Shown here piece by piece: positions 1 to 5,440 of a stretch of 7,686 bases of DNA (position 1 is its first letter; the number at the start of each line of letters is the position of its first letter). The stretch spans positions 1-7,686 of the forward strand of contig WTAG01000356.1 in the NCBI GenBank assembly GCA_013139755.1, given 5' to 3'. A program made the translations under genes and the position numbers. The notes under the pieces were generated by a model. That model worked only from the letters and a program-made list of their open reading frames with translations. It made no database searches and was not told the DNA's origin. The stretch comes from Methylomarinum sp. (GTDB taxonomy: Bacteria; Pseudomonadota; Gammaproteobacteria; Methylococcales; Methylomonadaceae).

Positions 1-1022
1 CTACCCACAATATAACTATCTATATATTCTTGTTCTTTTGAATCATGCGGATCAATGACCGCTGTTTTAATACCATATTTACTTAAAACCCGGTTAACCT
101 CATATCCCATACGCCCATAACCACAGACAACCCATGTCCCTGAAGGCGGCGTAATGTACTTATCCAGTGATGCCCCTTTATCCCTAACCAGCCAATTATT
201 AAATGAATAAAAGCCAGGGTTATGCATCGCTGCTGCCAATACTTTAGCAAAGGTTTTAAAAGGGTCAACAATATGCACTTTCCCTCCCAATGTCGCCAGC
301 GTTTCTTCAAACACCTCGACCTTGGACATGCTGATAACTTCAACATTAGGGTTTAATAATCGTGCTAAAGCAGAAATTTTTAAATTAGCTTCTTCACTAT
401 TAGTAATTGAGATAATCGCTTTACAGTTTGACCGGCGTAGTCCTGCCTCTAACAAATGCTTAGGTACACTGGCATCACCACAAAAGCTCTGCATCGGTAC
501 TTTATAATTTCGTAGCTGTAATGCTTTAATTCGCTCTTCACTACTATCAATAATAACAGCGGGTAATCCATAATCACTCAAGCCGCGCATTAACACACTA
601 CCAGTATCACCAAAACCACACATAATAACGAATGGCTCGTGTATGCGCCGAACACCTCGAGAAAACTGCCACTCTGAAAAAGCCCTTAACAGAAAAGGAT
701 TCTGAAATAAACGAATGATGGTACCAATGGCATAAAACCAGGTAATTACACTAATATAAAGACAAATAATCGCCCAAAAACGCTGTGCATCGCTAAATTT
801 AATGGGAATTTCACCAAAACCTGTTGTCGTTGCGGTATAAGTCATGAAATAAAATGCATGAAAAATACTCAGATATTGTGTCTCACCATCCACCTTTATA
901 CCGGGTATAAAAACCATCCCTAGAATAGAGACTGAATAAACCAGCAGCAAGGCAATCAATGGTTTACGCATTTCTCGCATTACAATAAAGGTAACGCGAC
1001 TTAAATCAACAGATACAGCCAT
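1..1022 (-). CDS. Potassium-channel-type membrane protein with two RCK/TrkA-N domains (C-terminus beyond window)
   Basis: At least 340 residues are visible; the frame is open at the left edge, so the C-terminus is missing. Residues about 20-40 form TM1. Residues 52-72 form a pore helix and filter ending TATTTGFGEIP, and residues 83-104 form TM2, the two-TM/one-pore plan of the Ion_trans_2 family. A cytoplasmic Rossmann domain follows with CGFGDTG at 135-141 and an acidic strand end (VIIDSSEER, 157-164). A second Rossmann domain begins at CGYGRMG (300-306). RCK domains of this kind bind nucleotides or ions and gate K+ flux. The filter reads TTTGFGE rather than the canonical TVGYG, so K+ selectivity is inferred. 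The ATG at 1022-1020 is the first possible start because an in-frame TAA lies four codons upstream; no clear Shine-Dalgarno is seen. It lies downstream of the DUF6394-like gene on the same strand, with a 173-bp gap. Confidence 0.85.
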   Translation of the reverse strand, partial: MAVSVDLSRVTFIVMREMRKPLIALLLVYSVSILGMVFIPGIKVDGETQYLSIFHAFYFMTYTATTTGFGEIPIKFSDAQRFWAIICLYISVITWFYAIGTIIRLFQNPFLLRAFSEWQFSRGVRRIHEPFVIMCGFGDTGSVLMRGLSDYGLPAVIIDSSEERIKALQLRNYKVPMQSFCGDASVPKHLLEAGLRRSNCKAIISITNSEEANLKISALARLLNPNVEVISMSKVEVFEETLATLGGKVHIVDPFKTFAKVLAAAMHNPGFYSFNNWLVRDKGASLDKYITPPSGTWVVCGYGRMGYEVNRVLSKYGIKTAVIDPHDSKEQEYIDSYIVG

Positions 1023-1094
1023 ACTAAATTTTTATAAAGAACATGAATGAATAAAATTGTTAAACGGTTAGGAACGTGCACGAAATAACTTCGG

Positions 1095-1154
1095 CAACCT
1101 GGAAGTAAGGCTTTAACCTGACACTTGCGAAACTAAAGTTCCACTTCCAAGTTG
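1095..1154. repeat. 60-bp imperfect inverted repeat between channel and DUF6394-like genes
   Basis: The arms pair as CAAC/GTTG (1095-1098 with 1151-1154), one mismatch, then TGGAAGT/ACTTCCA (1100-1106 with 1143-1149). A 4x4 internal loop follows, then CTTTA/TAAAG (1111-1115 with 1134-1138), closing an 18-nt loop. That is 16 of 17 stem positions paired, with the internal loop excluded. No T-run follows on either strand, so it is not a textbook terminator. Just beside it sit an 8-bp palindrome CGTGCACG (1075-1082) and a small CGAA/TTCG hairpin (1081-1093). It could be a structured mRNA segment between co-transcribed genes or a copy of a dispersed repeat; only the pairing itself is observed. Confidence 0.6.
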
Positions 1155-1195
1155 ATAGTTGTAATTTTTCTGGTACTCGCTGCTAATCTAATAAC

Positions 1196-1579
1196 TTATA
1201 ATCGATTAAACAGTGTTTCCGAAACTAGGATTATGGTTGAAATAACATTAGCTAACAAAGCTCCACCTGATAATGAAATAATGCTAGCCATGACATCAGG
1301 TGTAAGTCCTGTTCCTGTAATATGAATAGCAAAAGTCCAATAGGTAGCAGCAGCCAACAACTCTAAATCGGCAACTAGACTGGTTGCCAGCAAAACAGCA
1401 CCAATTTGTGAGCGGTCTCCAAATTTTAAAGCGGTAGCGACTAAATTAACCACTATAACAGCAAACAATTCAAACACATTATGATGCGCTGGATTATCCA
1501 TCTCCCCTAAAAAAAAACCGAAATTCAATGTTAATGCAAGTACCACAAAAAAACCAAAAATAACCTTCTCAAGATTCAT
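1196..1579 (-). CDS. DUF6394-like small integral membrane protein
   Basis: This is a complete 127-residue hydrophobic protein with four likely membrane segments: about residues 5-25, 35-52, 57-87 (possibly broken) and 96-122. Short polar loops separate them, including EMDNPAHHNVFE (26-37) and KFGDRSQIG (52-60). The sequence resembles, from memory, the uncharacterised DUF6394 family of gammaproteobacteria; its biochemical function is unknown. The start at 1579 is supported by GAGGG at 1591-1587, 7 nt upstream. It is the first gene of a probable minus-strand unit with the two-RCK channel gene 173 bp downstream, so a role as channel accessory subunit or in ion homeostasis is a reasonable inference from context only. 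Histidines and acidic residues in the first loop could bind a cation, but nothing proves it. Confidence 0.75.
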   Translation of the reverse strand: MNLEKVIFGFFVVLALTLNFGFFLGEMDNPAHHNVFELFAVIVVNLVATALKFGDRSQIGAVLLATSLVADLELLAAATYWTFAIHITGTGLTPDVMASIISLSGGALLANVISTIILVSETLFNRL

Positions 1580-1643
1580 GCCCTATCCCTCGTATCAAAT
1601 ATGTCAAACGCGCTAAAATAATGATAAAAACATTTAACAAGTC

Positions 1644-1649
1644 ATTATA
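1644..1649 (-). promoter_or_regulatory. Candidate -10 element for the DUF6394-like/channel unit
   Basis: The minus strand reads a perfect TATAAT here, 64 nt upstream of the ATG at 1579. No good -35 lies at 16-18 bp spacing. An alternative overlapping arrangement is TTGAGG with TATAGC at 18-bp spacing, slightly further upstream. The region is AT-rich, so chance matches are likely. Confidence 0.3.
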
Positions 1650-1692
1650 AAGCTATATTTTAACTCTAATCTTATCCTCAAGATGGTAATTT

Positions 1693-1727
1693 TTATTAGC
1701 CTCTATCCTTCTATCTTATTATTAGCC
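1693..1727. repeat. Pair of 9-bp direct repeats in divergent promoter region
   Basis: TTATTAGCC occurs at 1693-1701 and again at 1719-1727, 26 bp start to start (about 2.5 helical turns). It lies between the divergent DUF6394-like and rhodanese genes. It could be paired operator half-sites, but an AT-rich background makes chance plausible. Confidence 0.3.
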
Positions 1728-1771
1728 AGGACTATAACAATAAAAAAAACACTGCGCTTTATATTATTTAT

Positions 1772-1780
1772 TGCTAATAT
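1772..1780 (+). promoter_or_regulatory. Candidate extended -10 promoter for rhodanese-hslR
   Basis: TGCTAATAT fits an extended -10 (TGnTAATAT). The -35 position at 17-bp spacing (CTGCGC, 1752-1757) is a poor match, as is often tolerated with extended -10 elements. Transcription would start near 1787, giving a leader of about 21 nt that contains the Shine-Dalgarno AGGAG at 1796-1800. Confidence 0.35.
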
Positions 1781-1807
1781 AGATATTTTTCTATCAGGAG
1801 ATTTGCC

Positions 1808-2173
1808 ATGACCATCACCGCAATGGACCTTGTTGTCGCAGCGAAAAAAAATATTTCTGAAATACACCATGAAACAGCAGCAAAAAAACTTTCTACAACT
1901 TTAATTTTAGATGTCAGAGAGCCTGCTGAATATACTACCGGGTGCTTACCGGGAGCGATCAATATTCCTCGTGGCGTTTTAGAATTTAAAATTTGCAATC
2001 ATCCCACCTTTCAAGATAAACATCATGAAAATATTATTGTATATTGCCTAACAGGGGGACGTTCAGCATTAGCAACCGAAGCTTTACACAAACTTGGTTA
2101 TATCAATGCCGTCAGTATGGCTGGTGGATTCACTTTATGGAAGGACAGTGGCTTACCAGTTGAACAACCTTAA
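1808..2173 (+). CDS. Single-domain rhodanese-like sulfurtransferase
   Basis: This 121-residue cytoplasmic protein has one rhodanese fold after a short N-terminal helix (residues 1-28). Landmarks are LILDVREPAEY (32-42), GAINIPRG (49-56), the active-site loop CLTGGRS with catalytic Cys80 and the C-x4-R spacing to Arg85, and AGGFTLWKDSGLPVE at the end (105-119). An intact active-site cysteine implies it can carry a persulfide; the physiological donor and acceptor are unknown. No signal peptide is seen. The start is well supported by AGGAG (1796-1800), 7 nt before the ATG. It is 3 nt upstream of hslR, so the two are almost certainly co-transcribed. The nearby TusB/TusE genes on the opposite strand are also persulfide carriers, making this protein a candidate sulfur donor in the same relay. 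Confidence 0.92.
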   Translation: MTITAMDLVVAAKKNISEIHHETAAKKLSTTLILDVREPAEYTTGCLPGAINIPRGVLEFKICNHPTFQDKHHENIIVYCLTGGRSALATEALHKLGYINAVSMAGGFTLWKDSGLPVEQP

Positions 2174-2176
2174 AAT

Positions 2177-2569
2177 ATGCCTGAATTAGATTCCATTCGT
2201 ATCGATAAGTGGCTGTGGACTGCGCGTTTTTTTAAAACGCGTAAACTCGCAGCTGAAGCTGTATCAGGAGGAAAAGTCCACATCAACGGTCAGCGCTGCA
2301 AGCCTTCCAAAGAGGTTAAGTTAGGCACGGAACTAACTATTACTAAAGAGCCTTACCATTGGAATCTAGTCGTCGTTGCTATCAACAGTCATCGCCGTCC
2401 AGCAAAGGAAGCCGTGTTACTTTATGAAGAAGACCAAGACAGTATCAATAAAAGACAAGCTGAAATTATTCTGCAAAAAGAACAACGGGCATTAACGCCA
2501 CATGCTGAACGCGAACATAAGCCCAATAAAAAACAACGACGTCAGATTCATCGTTTTAAACAAGAGTAA
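2177..2569 (+). CDS. hslR: Hsp15, S4-domain RNA-binding heat shock protein
   Basis: This 130-residue basic protein matches the Hsp15 family in length (about 133 in E. coli) and architecture. An S4 RNA-binding domain covers residues 7-56, with RIDKWLWTARFFKTR (8-22), AAEAVSGGKVHING (25-38) and KPSKEVKLGTELTI (42-55). A Lys/Arg/Gln-rich tail follows, ending KKQRRQIHRFKQE. The family binds free 50S subunits that still carry nascent chain-tRNA after heat shock and helps recycle stalled subunits. The ATG is 3 nt after the rhodanese stop, with no clear Shine-Dalgarno, so translation is probably coupled to the upstream gene. It converges on tusE with a 17-nt gap. A heat-shock promoter is not evident. 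Confidence 0.93.
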   Translation: MPELDSIRIDKWLWTARFFKTRKLAAEAVSGGKVHINGQRCKPSKEVKLGTELTITKEPYHWNLVVVAINSHRRPAKEAVLLYEEDQDSINKRQAEIILQKEQRALTPHAEREHKPNKKQRRQIHRFKQE

Positions 2570-2578
2570 ATACACTCT
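2563..2578. terminator. Weak hairpin at the hslR/tusE convergent junction
   Basis: AGAGT (2563-2567) pairs with ACTCT (2574-2578) around a 6-nt loop and overlaps the hslR stop codon. On the minus strand it is followed by TTGTTTAAAA; on the plus strand no T-run follows. A 5-bp AT-rich stem is weak. It is the only hairpin at this 17-nt convergent junction, so a bidirectional terminator is possible but unproven. Confidence 0.25.
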
Positions 2579-2586
2579 CTATTAGC

Positions 2587-2919
2587 CTACAAACAGGTTG
2601 GGGGCTTAGGCAACCCCGCTATTTTACAGGCAAATTTTAAAGGCCCTTGAGGGAATAGCTTATGCAAATAACGACTATTCCCTTTATCTTCGCCAAAGGT
2701 CTTTTTTATCGCTTTAGTAAAAACGCGGGCATTGGGTAAATGCTTAAAACTTTGATAATACTCGCGAATAAAAAATAAAATTTCCCAGTGCGCTTCTGTT
2801 AGTTCAATTGCATTTAACGTAGCAAGCTCAACTGCAACAGCTTCATTCCATAGCGTTAAATCCAATAAGAACCCTTCTTCCGTAGTTTCTAAAGCAATGC
2901 CCCCTACAATCAACTCCAT
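2587..2919 (-). CDS. tusE: TusE/DsrC-family sulfur-carrier protein with both DsrC-type cysteines
   Basis: This 110-residue protein aligns end to end with the TusE/DsrC family: EEGFLLDLTLWNE (14-26), LTEAHWEILFFIREYY (40-55), GEDKGNSRYLHKLFP (76-90) and the C-terminal arm CKIAGLPKPPTCL (98-110). The penultimate Cys109 is the universal persulfide-carrying CysA. Cys98, 11 positions earlier, is at the CysB position, which is typical of DsrC from sulfur oxidisers and sulfate reducers and is replaced in E. coli TusE (Thr, from memory). It may therefore act in tRNA 2-thiouridine synthesis (receiving sulfur for MnmA), as a DsrC-like thiol/disulfide or trisulfide carrier, or both. Its start overlaps the end of tusB by 10 nt, and no strong Shine-Dalgarno is visible, so translational coupling is likely. 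tusC and tusD are not adjacent. Confidence 0.92.
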   Translation of the reverse strand: MELIVGGIALETTEEGFLLDLTLWNEAVAVELATLNAIELTEAHWEILFFIREYYQSFKHLPNARVFTKAIKKTFGEDKGNSRYLHKLFPQGPLKFACKIAGLPKPPTCL

Positions 2920-3203
2920 GATTTAACCAGCTTATTCTTTTCTGTTAATTTAACCAATCCAGCGTAATCTATCACTTCAACCCCAACAACCAACTCATCA
3001 ACACCAACCCCTCTGGTATTCAGTTCATCGCTTAAAACATACAAGAAAACATTATTTTTAAGCAATACTATTAACTCAGTACTTAAAAGACCGCCTTTAT
3101 TAAGACAAAAAACAGCATTCTCAAGAAAAACAACGTCATCGCCACTATCAATACGCTGCAAGAGAGATAAATCAATGGATGATTGGGAAATTAAATGTAG
3201 CAT
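2910..3203 (-). CDS. tusB: TusB/DsrH-family sulfur-relay subunit
   Basis: This 97-residue protein has the DsrH/TusB pattern: start MLHLISQSS, an acidic mid segment GDDVVFLENAVF (21-32), VFLYVLSDELNTRGV (52-66) and the C-terminal signature VIDYAGLVKLTEKNKLVKSWS (77-97). In the TusBCD (DsrEFH) hexamer this subunit accompanies the catalytic TusD/DsrE and TusC/DsrF and passes persulfide sulfur to TusE/DsrC. The only cysteine is Cys33; the Cys20 known in Allochromatium DsrH has no counterpart here. The start at 3203 is bounded by an in-frame TAA near 3222-3220; only a weak TAGG precedes it. It is the first gene of a two-gene minus-strand unit with tusE, and no tusC or tusD is encoded in the 394 bp upstream. 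Confidence 0.88.
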   Translation of the reverse strand: MLHLISQSSIDLSLLQRIDSGDDVVFLENAVFCLNKGGLLSTELIVLLKNNVFLYVLSDELNTRGVGVDELVVGVEVIDYAGLVKLTEKNKLVKSWS

Positions 3204-3242
3204 TAAACCTAATAAACTTAGTAATTACGAAATTGAGGTAAA

Positions 3243-3251
3243 ACTTTAGCA
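3243..3251 (-). promoter_or_regulatory. Candidate extended -10 for tusB-tusE
   Basis: The minus strand reads TGCTAAAGT, an extended -10 with 4 of 6 core matches, about 40 nt upstream of the tusB ATG. The -35 at 17-bp spacing (GTGTGA) matches 3 of 6. The same GTGCTAAA core occurs upstream of yidE on the other strand. Confidence 0.25.
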
Positions 3252-3554
3252 CACTAGCGCATCAATCACACAGATGGACACACTGTCGTTTTGCCCATCC
3301 TATATTTGTCAAAGTTATTCCATCCGTTATTATGTCTTAAGCCTTTTATCTATTTTAAACCAGCCGCCTTATAGAGGGGTTTAACCTGCATCCCTAGTAA
3401 TAACAAACTTTCACGCCTCCAGCAATAAAGAATTACAAAATGAGACAAACCGATAGATCCTGCAAAAATATTAAACAATACATACGATATTTTTAGTTAA
3501 AAAAACACCTTTCTTTAGCTGTTAGTATTTAGATAAATAATTTCAATATAAGCG

Positions 3555-3563
3555 TGCTAAACT
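3555..3563 (+). promoter_or_regulatory. Candidate extended -10 for the YidE-type transporter
   Basis: TGCTAAACT matches an extended -10 with 4 of 6 core bases. It would start transcription near 3570 and leave a short U-rich leader before the ATG at 3598. No good -35 lies at the expected distance. A nearby alternative is TATAAG (3547-3552). Confidence 0.25.
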
Positions 3564-3597
3564 CGACTTTTTTTTATTATTTACTCTACAAAACCCA

Positions 3598-5262
3598 ATG
3601 AATTGGTTTATCAATCTGCTTACCGAGCAATCGGTGGCGCATACTTTACTCATAATCAGCCTAGTCATTTCTTTTGGCCTTGCATTTGGTGAAATCCCTT
3701 TTTTCAAAATCAAACTAGGTATTGCGGGGGTTTTATTTTCAGGTCTGGCTTTTGGCCATTTTGGAATTACGATAGATCCCCATATTATGCATTTCCTGCG
3801 TGAATTTGGTCTAATTCTGTTTGTTTATGCCATTGGATTACAAGTTGGCCCCGGTTTTGTTAATTCATTTCTACAAAATGGAATTAGACTGAATCTTATG
3901 GCTGCCAGTATTGTTATTCTGGGGGCCATTATCACTGTTGTTATTAGTTATTTTGGCGACATTGAAATACCAGTTGCGGTCGGTTTGTTTTCTGGGGCAA
4001 CGACAAATACGCCTTCATTAGCGGCGGCTCAGGAAATATTAGGCGGTATGCCATCAATCGATGGGGAGACTTTAAAACACCCTGGCCTAGGTTATGCCGT
4101 GGCTTATCCTTTTGGCATAGTGGGTATTATTGTAACGATGTTACTGACTAAGTTTCTTTTTAAAGTGAGTGTTGAGTCAGAGGCTCAATCATTTTCCAAA
4201 ACTCAAAAAAAACTGGCTAACCGCCCTGTATGGATAGATCTAAAAATAGAGAATCCCAATCTGGATAGCTTAACCATAGATAAAATTCATTTTTTTGAAT
4301 CAATGGAAGTCGTAGCTACTCGCATTCTTCATCAAGGAGAGGTGCAAATAGTCAACAATCTAACCCAGTTAAAAACAGGTGATAGTATTCGTCTGGTTGG
4401 TGAGCAAAATAAACTGGAAGAACTAAAAATCCTTATCGGCCCAGAGTCTGAATTTAACCTAAAAGACATATCCGCCAATCTCTATAGCAAGCGCTTTGTT
4501 GTGACTAACAAAGAAGCAATAGGAAAAACAGTGGGAGAACTACGTACTTTTTATGGCGTAACAATTCCCAGAATACAACGCCCAGAAGTGGAATTAACAC
4601 CAACAAGTTCAATGCACATCCATTTTGGTGATGAACTTCATGTTGTTGGTAGCAAAGAATCATTAGCTCAAGTTGAAAAAGTGCTGGGTAACTCTTTGGA
4701 AAAACTCAGTCACCCGCAAATTGTACCTATCTTCATTGGTATCACTTTAGGGGTTGTTTTAGGCAGCTGGCCCTTCTTTATTCCTGGGATTCCATCGGCA
4801 ATTAAGCTTGGTCTCGCAGGAGGACCCTTAATTGTGGCTATTATTTTAAGCAGAGTGGGTAACTGGGGTGCCATGACTTGGCATTTACCTAAAAGCTCCA
4901 ATATTATTTTAAAAGATATAGGTATCGTGCTGTTTTTAGCTTGTGTCGGTCTACACTCTGGCGATCAGTTTGTGAATACGCTGGTTAATGGTGACGGCTT
5001 ATTCTGGATGGCTTGTGCTGTCTTAATCACCTTATTACCGCTACTTATTGTTGCTTTTGTTGCCAAAGGCATTTATAAGATGAATTTCTTATCCATTTGT
5101 GGGTTATTGGCAGGCAGTATGACCGATCCACCCGCGTTGGCATTTGCCAATAGTTTTAGTAATTCTTCTGCGGTATCGATTGCTTATGCCACTGTGTATC
5201 CATTGGTGATGATACTTAGAATCATCTCCGCCCAGCTTATTATTTTGTTTTTTATAACATAG
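3598..5262 (+). CDS. yidE: YidE/AspT-type putative transporter with two RCK_C domains
   Basis: This complete 554-residue protein has nearly the length of E. coli YidE (553). It shows the duplicated layout of the aspartate:alanine exchanger family. A first membrane half (about 14-188) contains REFGLILFVYAIGLQVGPGF (68-87) and GATTNTPSLAAAQ (133-145). Two cytoplasmic TrkA_C/RCK_C domains follow at about 210-282 and 288-365, each with a GD-[ED/S]-x-[LI]-x-[LV]-VG strand (GDSIRLVG 261-268; GDELHVVG 344-351). The second membrane half (about 374-553) has LKDIGIVLFLACVGLHSG (438-455) and LAGSMTDPPALAFAN (504-518). The two GA/GS-x-T-[NT/D]-x-P-x-L motifs show the internal duplication. AspT exchanges aspartate for alanine; the YidE branch has no firmly known substrate, so only a transport role is claimed. 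The ATG lacks a Shine-Dalgarno and follows a U-rich leader, but it matches the family N-terminus, and no other in-frame ATG lies between it and the TAA at 3538. It is probably a single-gene unit. Confidence 0.92.
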   Translation: MNWFINLLTEQSVAHTLLIISLVISFGLAFGEIPFFKIKLGIAGVLFSGLAFGHFGITIDPHIMHFLREFGLILFVYAIGLQVGPGFVNSFLQNGIRLNLMAASIVILGAIITVVISYFGDIEIPVAVGLFSGATTNTPSLAAAQEILGGMPSIDGETLKHPGLGYAVAYPFGIVGIIVTMLLTKFLFKVSVESEAQSFSKTQKKLANRPVWIDLKIENPNLDSLTIDKIHFFESMEVVATRILHQGEVQIVNNLTQLKTGDSIRLVGEQNKLEELKILIGPESEFNLKDISANLYSKRFVVTNKEAIGKTVGELRTFYGVTIPRIQRPEVELTPTSSMHIHFGDELHVVGSKESLAQVEKVLGNSLEKLSHPQIVPIFIGITLGVVLGSWPFFIPGIPSAIKLGLAGGPLIVAIILSRVGNWGAMTWHLPKSSNIILKDIGIVLFLACVGLHSGDQFVNTLVNGDGLFWMACAVLITLLPLLIVAFVAKGIYKMNFLSICGLLAGSMTDPPALAFANSFSNSSAVSIAYATVYPLVMILRIISAQLIILFFIT

Positions 5263-5280
5263 GAAAATTTCATTCCTTTT
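5261..5280 (+). terminator. Weak hairpin at the end of the yidE-type gene
   Basis: AGGAA pairs with TTCCT around a 7-nt loop and is followed by TTT. It overlaps the TAG stop codon. The stem is only 5 bp, so termination here is doubtful; the larger inverted repeat about 50 bp downstream may contribute instead. Confidence 0.25.
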
Positions 5281-5315
5281 CACGTTGTTACGCTATCATC
5301 AAGCCAAGTTTTTTT

Positions 5316-5393
5316 GTAGCCGTGATACAACGAAGTGAAATCAAGGTTTTTGCGCGTCAATTCCTTGATTCCGCTTTGCCCCATCAAGGCTAC
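5316..5393. repeat. REP/MITE-like inverted repeat in the convergent gap
   Basis: Two 31-bp arms (5316-5346 and 5363-5393) flank a 16-bp centre. The right arm, reverse-complemented, matches the left at 23 of 31 positions. The outer GTAGCC/GGCTAC ends and the inner 8 bp AATCAAGG/CCTTGATT are perfect. The arm layout (GTAGCC, GAT, GAAGTG, AATC) resembles the dispersed GTAGCCCGGAT...GAAGCG...AATCCGGG palindromes common in gammaproteobacterial intergenic regions, here diverged; that likeness is from memory. It sits between the stops of two convergent genes, the usual place for REP/BIME elements, where it may protect 3' ends or block read-through. No transposase or clear target-site duplication is seen. 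Confidence 0.75.
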
Positions 5394-5440
5394 ATTTATT
5401 GTAAATACCCATCAAACCAATACTAACAAACTATTTGACC

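Larger units (their letters stand above)
3204..3597. other. 394-bp intergenic region between divergent tusB and yidE
   Basis: No plausible gene was found on either strand; the reading frames seen are under 20 codons and lack ribosome sites. I looked specifically for a remnant of tusC or tusD upstream of tusB and saw none. The region is AT-rich and must hold promoters for both flanking genes. It contains a hairpin at 3355-3384, in which TTAAACC pairs with GGTTTAA and an inner CCT pairs with AGG across a 5-nt bulge. It also has an isolated perfect TTGACA on the minus strand (3312-3307) without a good -10, and a long T-run at 3568-3575. Confidence 0.6.

Noticed and set aside
83..346. Minus-strand reading frame of 87 codons
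   Set aside because: It lies wholly inside the channel gene in another frame, has low-complexity Leu/Trp/Arg composition and no family features.
322..507. Plus-strand reading frame of 61 codons
   Set aside because: Antisense to the first RCK domain of the channel, with no ribosome site or recognisable protein.
1774..1998. Minus-strand reading frame of 74 codons
   Set aside because: Antisense to the start of the rhodanese gene, whose active-site and fold motifs and Shine-Dalgarno are clear.
2597..2617. GGTTG/CAACC hairpin as a terminator for the convergent pair
   Set aside because: It lies inside the conserved C-terminal codons of tusE and has no following T-run, so the pairing is best explained by coding constraint.
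3307..3312. Perfect TTGACA (-35) on the minus strand upstream of tusB
   Set aside because: At 16-18 bp spacing the sequence is ACGACA or similar, not a -10, so it was not called as a promoter.
4710..4901. Minus-strand reading frame of 63 codons
   Set aside because: Antisense shadow of the second membrane half of the transporter.
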